From contig NZ_JACSPW010000003.1 in NCBI RefSeq assembly GCF_014836935.1, forward strand, positions 1 through 64,000: DNA of 64,000 bases, given 5' to 3'. A program made the translations under genes and the position numbers. Numbering within the stretch: the first letter of the stretch is position 1; every line of letters starts with the position of its first letter. The notes under the pieces are model-generated. The model worked only from the letters and a program-made list of their open reading frames with translations. It ran no database searches and was not told where the DNA came from. The stretch comes from Solibacillus merdavium. Its GTDB lineage: Bacteria; Bacillota; Bacilli; Bacillales_A; Planococcaceae. Positions 26,002 through 34,843 of this stretch are shown here, in pieces.

Positions 26002-26061
26002 ATTTTTTATGCTTTTTTAATAGACTCCATCAATAAACATAAATTTAAGGGGGATAAAGCA

Positions 26062-26946
26062 ATGAGAGAATATGTAACGACAAAACAGCAAATCAACAAA
26101 AATTCACTTCCGTATATTTTATATCAAAAGGCGAAAAAATTCGGTATTTGGAATCCGGTAGATATCGATTTTAGCCAAGATAAAGAAGACTGGAAGAAGC
26201 TAACGGAAGAGCAACAATTAGAGGTTTTGACGCAATTTGCTCAATTCATTGGTGGCGAAGAGGCGGTAACACAAGATATCCTGCCAATGATTATGGCAGT
26301 TTCCAAAAAGGGCTGGTTTGAAGAAGAGTCTTATTTAACAACTTTCCTGTTTGAAGAAGCAAAGCATGCTGAGTTTTTCAGCCTGTTCTTGGAAGAAATC
26401 GGTGTAACCGAAGATTTAACGCATTTACTAACTCCAGGCTATCGCAAGTTGTTTGATGAAACGCTGCCGGCTGTTATGGGGAAATTAATTGACGATCAAT
26501 CACCTGAAGCGATGTTAGATGCAGCGGTTACTTACAATATTTTTGCAGAAGGCGTTTTAGCCGAAACAGGTTACTGGTTCTTCCATGAAGCATTATCAAA
26601 GGCCAATCTGTTCCCAGGATTTATTTCAGGAATTCGAAATGTAAAGCGTGACGAAGGACGCCATATCGGCTTTGGTACCTTCCTCATTCAGCGCTTAATT
26701 AGTGAAAATCCTGAACTGGATCTGTTTGAACGCGTACAGCAAAGACTTCAGGAGCTGTTACCGATTGCGATGATGCTAACAGAACGAAAAGAAGGCGAAA
26801 CAGTAACAAGCCTTGGAATTGAAGCAGGAAAATCAATGGAGTTTGCGATGAAACAATTGCAGGCGCGTTTAATGGTTCTTTCACGTGCAAAAGGAAAAAC
26901 TTTGGAAGAGATCTACGATACAGAAGTTGTTTTTGAAGAAGTGTAG
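26062..26946 (+). CDS. R2-like ligand-binding oxidase (R2lox)
   Basis: A 294-aa ferritin-like Mn/Fe oxidase of the R2lox group. All metal ligands expected from characterised R2lox are present: Glu66, Glu99, His102, Glu163, Glu198 and His201. The residues that form the Val-Tyr ether cross-link in the known structures are also here, as Val69 and Tyr158. Known R2lox proteins bind a long-chain fatty acid and activate oxygen at a heterodinuclear Mn/Fe site, but no substrate is established. ATG at 26062 after AAGGGGGAT; the upstream extension of the frame lacks a site. It sits between the MaoC gene and the aldehyde dehydrogenase gene, in the same direction. The lipid role is inferred. Confidence 0.93.
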   Translation: MREYVTTKQQINKNSLPYILYQKAKKFGIWNPVDIDFSQDKEDWKKLTEEQQLEVLTQFAQFIGGEEAVTQDILPMIMAVSKKGWFEEESYLTTFLFEEAKHAEFFSLFLEEIGVTEDLTHLLTPGYRKLFDETLPAVMGKLIDDQSPEAMLDAAVTYNIFAEGVLAETGYWFFHEALSKANLFPGFISGIRNVKRDEGRHIGFGTFLIQRLISENPELDLFERVQQRLQELLPIAMMLTERKEGETVTSLGIEAGKSMEFAMKQLQARLMVLSRAKGKTLEEIYDTEVVFEEV

Positions 26947-27019
26947 GATAGATCCGATCAAAAGGCTTTGCTGAATAACAGGTACAGACTACAGTTTTTT
27001 ATTTAAAGGGGGATGAAGG

Positions 27020-28537
27020 ATGACTACGGAAGTACAAGTAAAGATCTTTCCACAGTTTATTAATGGTGAATGGACACCAGCAGCTTCAGGTGAATTCTTT
27101 GATGTAATTAATCCAGCTACATCAGAGGTAATAGCGAAAGTTTCAAAAGGCAATGCCGAAGATGTTAACAGAGCTGTTCAAAATGCGAAAGAAGTATTTG
27201 AATCAGGCGTTTGGTCAGGAAAAACTCAGGCAGAACGTGCACAAATTATGATGCGGTTTGCAGGGAAGGTTAGACAACACGCACAGGAAATCATCTTTTT
27301 GGAAGGCATTAGTACGGGGGCGACACTGCGTAAATTGGGTGGTGCGGATATTCGTCAGTTAATACTGTCTCTTACACAGACGGCAGATTTATCGTTGAAG
27401 TATGAGGCAGTAACGGCACTGCCTGTTAATGAACAACTAGGGGCGAATCGCAGCTTGCTTGTTCGCGAGCCGCTAGGGGTAGTGGCGGCTATTACGCCAT
27501 TTAACTTCCCATTGGTATTAGCAATGTGGAAAATTGCACCGGCCATTGCAATGGGGAACTCCATTATTATTAAACCTGCTTCAAATACACCATTAGGTAC
27601 ATTAAAGCTTGCCCAATTAGCAGTTGAAGCAGGTATTCCACCAGGTGTTATCAATGTCGTCACAGGTCCAGGGGCTGAAGTGGGGGATGCCCTCGTAACA
27701 CATCCGGATGTATCGAAGGTTGCATTTACGGGGTCTACAGAAGTAGGTAGAAAAATTATGGCGCAAGCTGCAGGTACTGTTAAGAAAGTGACGCTTGAAC
27801 TTGGAGGGAAGGCGCCGGCAATTGTGCTTCCGGATGTTGATCTTGAAGTGGCCATTCCAGGAATCCTGCTCGGAGTATTTTTCCATTCAGGGCAAGTATG
27901 TGAAGCGAGTACGCGTCTAATTGTCCATGAATCAATTTATGATATCGTCGTTCATCAGCTAGCTGAAACGAGCAAGAAAATTAAACTCGGTCAACCACTT
28001 GATATGGCTACGGGGATGGGGCCGGTTATTTCTGAATCACAAATGAATAAAATTCTTGACTATATTCAGTCCGGCATCGATGAGGGAGCAAGACTTGTAT
28101 GTGGCGGTAAACGTGCAACAGAACCAGGGCTTGAAAATGGATTCTTTATCGAGCCGACAATCTTTGCGGATGTTACGAATGATATGAAGATTGCACGAGA
28201 AGAAATATTCGGTCCAGTTCTTTCTGTCATTAAATATTCAACAGAAGAAGAGGCAATCGCCATCGCAAATGATACAGAATACGGGTTAACAGGCGGCGTT
28301 TGGGGTCGTGATGTGACAAAAGCAAATGAAATTGCGACGAAAATTAAAGCCGGAACAATTTGGATTAATGACTGGCATATTTTCCGTACAGATGCTCCAT
28401 TTGGTGGCTATAAGCAAAGTGGAGTTGGTCGTGAACAAGGAGCTCAAGTATTTGATGACTACACAGAATTGAAGAATATTTGTACGTCATTAACGACTGA
28501 AAATTCACAGCGCCCAGCTTTAGGGTTAATTTTCTAA
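27020..28537 (+). CDS. Aldehyde dehydrogenase family protein
   Basis: A 505-aa NAD(P)-dependent aldehyde dehydrogenase that oxidises an aldehyde to the acid. The cofactor region has TPFNFPL (about 157-163) and FTGSTEVG near 238. Glu260 lies in LELGGKAP, and the catalytic Cys294 in GQVCEASTR. ATG at 27020 follows AAAGGGGG by about 7 bases. It is immediately followed by an iron-type alcohol dehydrogenase and an acyl-CoA ligase, which together give alcohol to aldehyde to acid to acyl-CoA. The natural aldehyde is unknown. Confidence 0.94.
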   Translation: MTTEVQVKIFPQFINGEWTPAASGEFFDVINPATSEVIAKVSKGNAEDVNRAVQNAKEVFESGVWSGKTQAERAQIMMRFAGKVRQHAQEIIFLEGISTGATLRKLGGADIRQLILSLTQTADLSLKYEAVTALPVNEQLGANRSLLVREPLGVVAAITPFNFPLVLAMWKIAPAIAMGNSIIIKPASNTPLGTLKLAQLAVEAGIPPGVINVVTGPGAEVGDALVTHPDVSKVAFTGSTEVGRKIMAQAAGTVKKVTLELGGKAPAIVLPDVDLEVAIPGILLGVFFHSGQVCEASTRLIVHESIYDIVVHQLAETSKKIKLGQPLDMATGMGPVISESQMNKILDYIQSGIDEGARLVCGGKRATEPGLENGFFIEPTIFADVTNDMKIAREEIFGPVLSVIKYSTEEEAIAIANDTEYGLTGGVWGRDVTKANEIATKIKAGTIWINDWHIFRTDAPFGGYKQSGVGREQGAQVFDDYTELKNICTSLTTENSQRPALGLIF

Positions 28538-28587
28538 TCATATTACGCCAAGGCGAAATTGATTAACAATAAGAATGGAGAGATACG

Positions 28588-29790
28588 ATGAAAACAACTT
28601 CCTATTTTGAATTCACTCATCGCCCTGAAATCCGAAGCGGTGCAGGTTCACATGTTTTAGTGCCAGATTTAATTCAAGGTTTAGGTGGAAAGCGTCCGGT
28701 ACTTTTTTCAGATAAAGGGTTAACGGATGCAGGCTTAACACAAAAAATTAAAAGCTTATTTGATATGGTTCCAGGCATAAAGCTTGCTGGCGTATTTGAT
28801 GATATTCAGCAAGATGCTAAATCGAGCAATATTAATAGAGGCTTGAAGTATTTTAAAGAATGTAATGGTGACTCCATTATTGCAATTGGAGGAGGCAGTG
28901 TTTTAGACACAGCCAAAACAGTTAAATGGGCCCTTTATAATGGGGTTAACCAGGTTGAATATGTATTGACTGGGAATGTACTTGAAGTTTGGCCAGATGC
29001 CAAGCCACTTGGTATTCCGCATATTTCAATCCCGACTACTGCTGGTACGGGTGCTGAGATTTCCAGTATTTCAGTAGTTTTCAATGAAATGCTGAACTTA
29101 AAATGCAATTTAATGAATCCGTATTTAACTTCTGATATTGCTGTGTTAGATCCTGATTTAACGGTGGGTTTACCGCCAAGAGTAACCGCTTTTACAGGTA
29201 TGGATGCATTAACGCATGCAGTAGAAGGATTTTTCTCGACAAAAGCTACGAATTTTTCGGATGCATTTGCCCTGCATGCTGCCAAAATCATTGTCGCAAA
29301 TTTAACAACAGCAGTGCATGAAGGAAAAAACGTTGCAGCCCGTGCGAATATGCTTCAGGCAAGTGCAATGGCGATCACAAGTTTCCAATCGGCAATGGCC
29401 AATATTCCAATCCACAATATAGCGCATACGTATGGTGCGAGATACGGTATCCCACACGGTTTAGCAAATGCTGTGTTAATGCCGAGTGTGATGAAAAATC
29501 TGTCTGGCGTGTATTTACCGAAAATTAATGCATTTGCCCCTGCTTTAGGTGTAGTTCCGAATGAGGCAAATCCGCAGGAAACATTGGATGAGTGCATTAA
29601 TGTAATTGTTGAATTAAGAAATGCAGTAAATTTACCGGCAAGCTTTGAGGAGTTTAATATCGATACAGCTGAGATTCCGCAACTTGTACCAGCAGTTCAA
29701 AATGACCCTTCCTCACTAAGTTTCCGTATTCCTGAAGATGTCATCGTAAACGTATCTCAAGAAGTGATTAGTTCTAAGGTAAGTATTTAA
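28588..29790 (+). CDS. Iron-containing alcohol dehydrogenase
   Basis: A 400-aa group III alcohol dehydrogenase. The GGGSVLDTAK motif near 97 binds NAD. Metal ligands are expected in the Asp before LTVGLPP (near 193) and in the His residues of TGMDALTHAVEG (near 207-218) and GIPHGLANAVL (near 289-299); all are present. It follows the aldehyde dehydrogenase gene by 50 bp with a GGAGAG site. It would oxidise an alcohol, perhaps one arising from an oxygenase reaction or from wax-ester or alkanol catabolism. Confidence 0.92.
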   Translation: MKTTSYFEFTHRPEIRSGAGSHVLVPDLIQGLGGKRPVLFSDKGLTDAGLTQKIKSLFDMVPGIKLAGVFDDIQQDAKSSNINRGLKYFKECNGDSIIAIGGGSVLDTAKTVKWALYNGVNQVEYVLTGNVLEVWPDAKPLGIPHISIPTTAGTGAEISSISVVFNEMLNLKCNLMNPYLTSDIAVLDPDLTVGLPPRVTAFTGMDALTHAVEGFFSTKATNFSDAFALHAAKIIVANLTTAVHEGKNVAARANMLQASAMAITSFQSAMANIPIHNIAHTYGARYGIPHGLANAVLMPSVMKNLSGVYLPKINAFAPALGVVPNEANPQETLDECINVIVELRNAVNLPASFEEFNIDTAEIPQLVPAVQNDPSSLSFRIPEDVIVNVSQEVISSKVSI

Positions 29791-29874
29791 TTTTATAAGA
29801 CAATTGCTCTTAAATGGGGGAGGGGGACATACCTCCTTTCCTTGATCGATTATTTGAAAGTAGGAGGTTATAAA

Positions 29875-31398
29875 TTGAACATTGTTGAATTGCTTACTTC
29901 GACAACTTCACGTTTGCCAAATCAACCTGTCATCCACTTTAAAAGAGCTCGACTAACTTATAAAGAATTACAAGATAAAGTTTATAATTTTGCTGGTGGT
30001 TTAAAAGATCAAGGAGTCAAAAAAGGTACAAATGTTGCTCTAATGATGACTAACCGTCCGGAGTATATCATTACGTATTTTGCTATTTTAGCAAATGGCG
30101 GTACGGTCGTTCCGATTAATCCCACCTTCAAGGAACAAGAAGTGACCTATATAGTAAATGACGCCGATGTTGAACTATTAATTATAGAAGATGCATCCAA
30201 ACCAGTAGTAGAAAACGCAATGGACCAATTCAAAACAGTCGGAAAGATTATTAATTATAGTGAGACAGAAGATGACCGATTTTTATCATGGCATCAACTG
30301 GAGACATCTTCCCCCATTTCCGAAATCATCCCACTTCATGAATCTGATGTAGCACAAATTATTTATACGTCTGGTACAACGGGCAATCCGAAAGGTGCCA
30401 TGATTACCCATGGAAACTTAAATTGGATGGCAATTACAGCTGCTGTCTACAATCAATTTGTTCCTAGTGATCGTGTTCTGTGTGTATTGCCATTATTCCA
30501 TGCTTATGCAAAGCTGCAAGGTTTCCTGGCACCAATCGCTCATGGCTGTACGATCTATTTAGTGGAACGCTTCCATCCGGTAGAAACTTTAAAAGCGATT
30601 GCAGAATATGAAATAACGATATTCCTAGGTGTTCCAACAATGTATGCCTTTTTTGCCCAAGTTCCTCAAGTAGTGGAGCAACTGGATTTCTCAAAATTAC
30701 GTACTGCTGGTTCTGGTGGTGCAAGCTTACCAGCAGAGCTATTGCATAAAACAAATGAATCGTTCGGTGTAAGTATTTCTGAAGGATATGGCCTAACGGA
30801 AAGTACGGTTATGCTCATGACAACGCATCGAAGCTTACCGAAGAAAGTCAATTCTGTCGGTATGCCATTACCGGGAATTGATTTAAAGTTGGTAGACCCT
30901 GAAGGTAATGAGGTTGTAAACCATGAAGTAGGAGAAATCCTATTTAGAGGTCCGAACATGATGAAGGGCTACTACAAAAAACCGGATGAGACAGCGAATG
31001 CGATTCAAGATGGCTGGCTGCATACAGGTGACTTGGCGTACCGTGATGAAGAAGGCTATCACTTTATCGTTGACCGGAAAAAAGACATTATCATCCGCGG
31101 TGGATTTAATATTTACCCTAGAGAAATCGAAGAGCTATTGTATCAGCACCCAGCTGTAGTAGAATGCTCTGTCATTGGAAGACCTGATCCTGTATTCGGA
31201 GAAAAGACGGTTGCCTATGTAGTAACGAAGGACGCCGGGCTAACAGAAGAAGCTGTCCGAGACTACTGTAAAGAGAAACTTGCTGAATATAAAGTGCCAG
31301 ATTATGTAAGCTTTATTGAGGAAATTCCTAAATCCGGAACGGGTAAAATCCTGAAAACGGCTTTAAAAGATTTAGATAAAAATGTACTGTCTAATTAA
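29875..31398 (+). CDS. Acyl-CoA ligase (AMP-forming)
   Basis: A 507-aa member of the ANL superfamily that activates a carboxylic acid with ATP and CoA. The P-loop motif YTSGTTGNPKGA lies near 164-175, the YGLTES motif near 300, TGDLAYRDEEGY near 383, DRKKDIIIRGG near 399, and the C-terminal catalytic Lys in SGTGKIL near 493. The start is TTG at 29875 with GGAGG 7 bases upstream; an earlier TTG at 29842 has no site. It completes the alcohol-to-acyl-CoA segment of the block. A long-chain or medium-chain substrate is likely but not proven. Confidence 0.92.
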   Translation: MNIVELLTSTTSRLPNQPVIHFKRARLTYKELQDKVYNFAGGLKDQGVKKGTNVALMMTNRPEYIITYFAILANGGTVVPINPTFKEQEVTYIVNDADVELLIIEDASKPVVENAMDQFKTVGKIINYSETEDDRFLSWHQLETSSPISEIIPLHESDVAQIIYTSGTTGNPKGAMITHGNLNWMAITAAVYNQFVPSDRVLCVLPLFHAYAKLQGFLAPIAHGCTIYLVERFHPVETLKAIAEYEITIFLGVPTMYAFFAQVPQVVEQLDFSKLRTAGSGGASLPAELLHKTNESFGVSISEGYGLTESTVMLMTTHRSLPKKVNSVGMPLPGIDLKLVDPEGNEVVNHEVGEILFRGPNMMKGYYKKPDETANAIQDGWLHTGDLAYRDEEGYHFIVDRKKDIIIRGGFNIYPREIEELLYQHPAVVECSVIGRPDPVFGEKTVAYVVTKDAGLTEEAVRDYCKEKLAEYKVPDYVSFIEEIPKSGTGKILKTALKDLDKNVLSN

Positions 31399-31400
31399 AA

Positions 31401-31541
31401 CTACTTGGTTGGGGTTCATATAGTTTAGCTACAGCTTCAGTACATGAATTAGAACGCAGATAATGTCGTTATGGACTAATCGCAATTTGCGTAGGCCGAG
31501 GAATGACAAATGGGTTAATTATTGAAAGGAACGAGGAGTGA
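31401..31541 (+). pseudogene. Decayed C-terminal fragment of a thiolase
   Basis: One frame reads ATASVHELERR, then a TAA stop at 31461-31463, then CRYGLIAICVGRGMTNGLII and ends at TGA 31539-31541. This matches the order at the C-terminus of thiolases (LLHELERR, RYGLATMCIGGGMG, then the hydrophobic end). Upstream the expected GHP motif is degenerate. It overlaps the ribosome site of the following SDR gene. It is best seen as the 3' remnant of a third thiolase that once stood between the ligase and the SDR. Confidence 0.7.
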
Positions 31542-31548
31542 ATAAAAA

Positions 31549-32310
31549 ATGAATTTTGACCAAAAAGCAATTATTATTACTGGTGGCGGTTCTGGTTTAG
31601 GGGAAGCAACTGCACGAACGGTCGCAGCTGCAGGCGGCTATCCTGTCATATTGGACTTAAATGAAGAAAAAGGTCAAGCAATCGCAGAGGAATTGAATGG
31701 CCTGTTTTTCAAAACGAATGTTGTAAAGGAAGAAGATGTACAGCTGGCAATTAATGGTGCTGTAGAAAAATATGGTTCTATTCAAGGTGTTGTTAACTGT
31801 GCTGGGCTTGGTACGTCAACACGTGTAGTAGGCAGAAAAGGTGTGTTTCCGTTAGATGAATTTAACTTTATTATACAAGTTAATTTAGTTGGAACATTTA
31901 ATGTGATTCGTTTAGCCGCAGCTGCCATGATGACAAATGAAACGAATGATGATGGAGAGCGCGGCGTCATTGTCAACACAGCTTCTGTAGCTGCATTCGA
32001 TGGGCAAATTGGTCAGGCTGCTTATTCTGCATCTAAAAGTGGGATTGTAGGGATGACTTTACCGATAGCAAGGGATTTAGCTAGCTATGGTATTCGTGTC
32101 ATGACCATTGCTCCGGGGATTTTCGATACACCGTTAATGGGGAAGGCACCCCAGGAACTAAAAGAGGCTTTAGGAAAGCAAATTCCATTCCCACAACGTT
32201 TAGGTGAAGCAACTGAATTTGCACATTTAGTAAAAGCTATTTTTGAAAATCCAATGCTAAACGGTGAAACGATTCGACTCGATGGTGCAATTCGTATGGC
32301 CCCGAGGTAA
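31549..32310 (+). CDS. SDR 3-hydroxyacyl-CoA dehydrogenase (HSD10-like)
   Basis: A 253-aa classical SDR resembling type II 3-hydroxyacyl-CoA dehydrogenase (HSD17B10). TGGGSGLG lies at 11-18, the catalytic Ser in NTASVAAF near 145, and AAYSASKSGI near 160 gives Tyr and Lys. The VNCAG and APGIFDTPLM motifs are typical of this subgroup, which acts on (3S)-hydroxyacyl-CoA of straight and branched chains. The GAGGAG site is 11 bases upstream. It is paired with the enoyl-CoA hydratase 12 bp downstream. Confidence 0.88.
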   Translation: MNFDQKAIIITGGGSGLGEATARTVAAAGGYPVILDLNEEKGQAIAEELNGLFFKTNVVKEEDVQLAINGAVEKYGSIQGVVNCAGLGTSTRVVGRKGVFPLDEFNFIIQVNLVGTFNVIRLAAAAMMTNETNDDGERGVIVNTASVAAFDGQIGQAAYSASKSGIVGMTLPIARDLASYGIRVMTIAPGIFDTPLMGKAPQELKEALGKQIPFPQRLGEATEFAHLVKAIFENPMLNGETIRLDGAIRMAPR

Positions 32311-32322
32311 GGAGGAAACCAG

Positions 32323-33117
32323 ATGAAACTTGAAACAATGATGGTAGAAAAGCTAGATTATGGTGTACATGTCGTAACGATTAATAATCCACCGGCTAAT
32401 ACATTAAATGCGGGAATTCAACGTGATTTACTGCAACTGTTAGAAGAAGTTGAAAAAAATCCAGCAATCCGTGCAATCGTGTTTAAATCAGCGAATCCGA
32501 AAATCTTTATTGCGGGTGCCGATTTAGGATCAATGGGAAGCACTGAGGAAAGAGTGGATATCGCAGAAAGTTCAAAACATGTGCAGGATATTTTCAATCG
32601 TTTAGAATCCTTGAGAGTACCGACAATCGCTGCTATTAATGGTCATGCTTTAGGGGGTGGCTGTGAATTTGTGCTAGCCTGCGATTTTCGAATAATGGGT
32701 GGTGGCACAATCGGATTAACAGAAGCGTCGTTAGGTCTGTTGCCTGGTGCTGGCGGGACGCAGCGTATGACAAGGTTACTAGGTGGAGCAAAAGCACGCG
32801 AGTTAATGTATTTAAGTAAACGTTTGAAGGCGGAAGAAGCGGCAGCTATCGGCTTAATTACAGAAGCGGTATCTCCGGAACAGGTAGAGGAAAAAGCAAT
32901 TGCATTCGCTACAACACTCGCTCAGAGTGCAATCGGAGCAATTGGGCTAATTAAAGAGAGTATTTTAGCCGCAGAGGAATTACCGTTGGAACAAGGCTTA
33001 TTAGTAGAACGGGAAGCTTTTGCGAAAACATTTACAACTGGCGAGGTAGAAGAAGGCATCCGTGCATTCTTTGAAAAACGCCCTCCTAATTTTTTGAAAC
33101 CAGTAACAAATCAATAG
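32323..33117 (+). CDS. Enoyl-CoA hydratase (crotonase family)
   Basis: A 264-aa crotonase-fold hydratase that adds water to trans-2-enoyl-CoA. The oxyanion-hole segment FIAGADLGSM and the two catalytic Glu residues are present: Glu115 in HALGGGCEF and Glu134 in EASLGLLPGAGG, with the same 20-residue spacing as the mitochondrial enzyme. It should give (3S)-hydroxyacyl-CoA, matching the HSD10-like SDR just upstream. The AAGGAGG site is excellent, and the gene follows the SDR by 12 bp. Confidence 0.94.
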   Translation: MKLETMMVEKLDYGVHVVTINNPPANTLNAGIQRDLLQLLEEVEKNPAIRAIVFKSANPKIFIAGADLGSMGSTEERVDIAESSKHVQDIFNRLESLRVPTIAAINGHALGGGCEFVLACDFRIMGGGTIGLTEASLGLLPGAGGTQRMTRLLGGAKARELMYLSKRLKAEEAAAIGLITEAVSPEQVEEKAIAFATTLAQSAIGAIGLIKESILAAEELPLEQGLLVEREAFAKTFTTGEVEEGIRAFFEKRPPNFLKPVTNQ

Positions 33118-33132
33118 CGATGACAAATATGC

Positions 33133-33165
33133 GGCCGTTTTGAAAGTTTACCTTTCATTACGGCC
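33133..33165 (+). terminator. Hairpin between the hydratase and CaiB genes
   Basis: GGCCGTTTTGAAAG pairs with CTTTCATTACGGCC (one T-T mismatch) around a 5-nt loop, followed by CTGCTTTTTAG. It may end transcription or reduce read-through into the CaiB/BaiF gene. Confidence 0.65.
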
Positions 33166-33230
33166 CTGCTTTTTAGTGGAACGGAAAAAAGTTTTCAATA
33201 TGACCCGGATAATGAAAGGATGATGGAACG

Positions 33231-34331
33231 ATGCTTTTACAAGGATTGAAAATATTAGATTTCTCTACAATGCTGCCCGGTCCGTTTGCAACAATGATGT
33301 TAGCAGACCTTGGAGCAGAAGTTTTGCACGTCACAAAACCATTAGAAGGAAAGCAATGGGACAAAGATGACTATTTACAGCGCTCTAAAAAGTCAATTGC
33401 CGTTGATTTGAAATCGCCGGAAATAATTACTTCATTAAAAGAGCTTGTAAAGGAATACGATATTGTCGTTGAACAATTCCGACCAGGCGTTATGACACGT
33501 CTTGGTCTAGGATACGAAACACTTAAAGAAGTCAATCCACGGTTAATTTATTGCTCCATAACAGGCTACGGTCAGACAGGCCCATATCGCGATCGGGCAG
33601 GTCATGATATCAACTATGTGTCGATGACAGGGATGCAAGGCTATTCCGGAACAAAAGAAGGCGGCCCTGCAAATTTAGGCATTCAAGTCGCTGATTTGGC
33701 AGGTGGTTCATTGCATGCTGTAGTCGGCATTTTATCGTCCGTCATTTACCGAAATCGTACTGGAATAGGGCAACATCTTGATATTAGTATGACGGATTGT
33801 GCTTTAACTTTAAATGCGTTATTTGCACAGGATTTCTTATCACAAGGAAAACCGCTTCATCGTGAAGAACTATTATTAAACGGTGGCTCGTTTTATGGCT
33901 ATTATGAAACGATGGATGGTCGCCATATTTCTGTTGGCAGTCTCGAGCCGAAATTCAGGCAGGAATTATGTGAGGCGATCGGCCGTCCGGATCTGCTCCC
34001 ACTCGTAATGAGTTTTAAACCAACTGATGACTCGAAGCTAAAAGAACAGTTACAGCAAGTGTTTTTAAAGAAAACATTTAATGAATGGCAAAATATTTTT
34101 ACAAAAGTAGATACTTGTGTAGAGCCGGTTTTAAGCTTTGAAGAAACGGTCACCCATCCACTTTTTGTAGAACGTGAGATGTTTGTCGATGTTGCAAAAC
34201 CGGATGGTACTACACAAAAGCAAATGGCGTGCCCGATTAAGTCCGATATTTTTAAAGCAACTTATACCGCAGTTGGTGTGAAATCAGGGACACATAATGA
34301 GGAGATTCTGGGGATTCCATTAAATAGATAG
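33231..34331 (+). CDS. CaiB/BaiF family CoA-transferase
   Basis: A 366-aa class III CoA-transferase or alpha-methylacyl-CoA racemase-like protein. The N-terminal GLKILDFSTMLPGPFATMMLADLGAE is typical, as is YCSITGYGQTGPY, followed by the catalytic Asp126 in AGHDINYVS. The family includes racemases that convert (2R)- to (2S)-methyl-branched acyl-CoA, which would fit branched-chain lipid degradation, and true CoA-transferases. Sequence alone does not decide. The start is ATG at 33231 with AAAGGATG upstream. It is the last gene of the block, after a hairpin. Confidence 0.9.
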   Translation: MLLQGLKILDFSTMLPGPFATMMLADLGAEVLHVTKPLEGKQWDKDDYLQRSKKSIAVDLKSPEIITSLKELVKEYDIVVEQFRPGVMTRLGLGYETLKEVNPRLIYCSITGYGQTGPYRDRAGHDINYVSMTGMQGYSGTKEGGPANLGIQVADLAGGSLHAVVGILSSVIYRNRTGIGQHLDISMTDCALTLNALFAQDFLSQGKPLHREELLLNGGSFYGYYETMDGRHISVGSLEPKFRQELCEAIGRPDLLPLVMSFKPTDDSKLKEQLQQVFLKKTFNEWQNIFTKVDTCVEPVLSFEETVTHPLFVEREMFVDVAKPDGTTQKQMACPIKSDIFKATYTAVGVKSGTHNEEILGIPLNR

Positions 34332-34355
34332 AATTAAATTAATATTAATATTAAA

Positions 34356-34494
34356 CCGTTGATTTCCATTCCAGGACGCTTTCCGCGGGTACGGCCTGAG
34401 CCTGTAGTCTCAGGCGTCGGTGCTCCTGCGGTTACTCGTCGCAAAATAAATTTTGCTGTTCCCGCAGGAGTCGCCCTCCATTCCAATCAACTTT
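34356..34494 (+). repeat. Interspersed GC-rich repeat, copy B (full)
   Basis: About 139 bp, GC-rich, starting CCGTTGATTTCCATT and ending CCATTCCAATCAAC. The ends carry a short inverted repeat (GTTGATT and AATCAAC). Internal stretches TGAGCCTGTAGTCTCA and CCCGCAGGAG are shared in type with the copy at 62719-62826, and its left part with copy A at the window start. No reading frame is apparent. Function unknown. Confidence 0.75.
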
Positions 34495-34601
34495 TCAGCG
34501 CTTTAAATAAAGTGAGATACGATATCTACGATGACTAGTAATCAATTCAAATTAATAAACGTGAACAACTTATTCCTGCTAAGCAGCTATAATAAAAAGA
34601 T

Positions 34602-34636
34602 AAAAGGTCTCGAGAGACAAACTCTCGAGACCTTTT
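34602..34636. terminator. Perfect 15-bp hairpin
   Basis: AAAAGGTCTCGAGAG pairs perfectly with its complement around a 5-nt loop. The A and T tracts at the ends allow termination on either strand. No clear gene ends here; the nearest is the CaiB gene 270 bp upstream, across repeat copy B. Confidence 0.65.
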
Positions 34637-34649
34637 GTCGACAATCTGA

Positions 34650-34675
34650 GGGTGCCTTCTTTTATGAAGGCGCCC
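34650..34675. terminator. Second hairpin of a tandem pair
   Basis: GGGTGCCTTC and GAAGGCGCCC (one wobble) form a 10-bp stem with a 6-nt loop, followed by TTTCG. It lies 13 bp after the preceding perfect hairpin. Why two strong hairpins stand in tandem without an obvious gene is unclear. Confidence 0.5.
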
Positions 34676-34843
34676 TTTCGCATTGGGGAAAATTTGTTAT
34701 TATCATAGATGAGGAATTTTAAATCCATTTTTGTCTATTTTTACCTGGAAAAAGCTGATTTATAGATTTTAAACAAGTGTGTCACTTTGAATTAATTAAG
34801 TTGGACGGGCGCTTCTCGGGAGATTGAATTGTTTGATGAGATA

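Noticed and set aside
27355-27855. Long minus-strand open frame opposite the aldehyde dehydrogenase gene
   Set aside because: It is the antisense shadow of a well-supported gene and lacks a ribosome site and any family motif.
34531-34722. Open frame of 63 codons on the plus strand
   Set aside because: It has no ribosome binding site and runs through two strong hairpins; the encoded sequence has no recognisable pattern.
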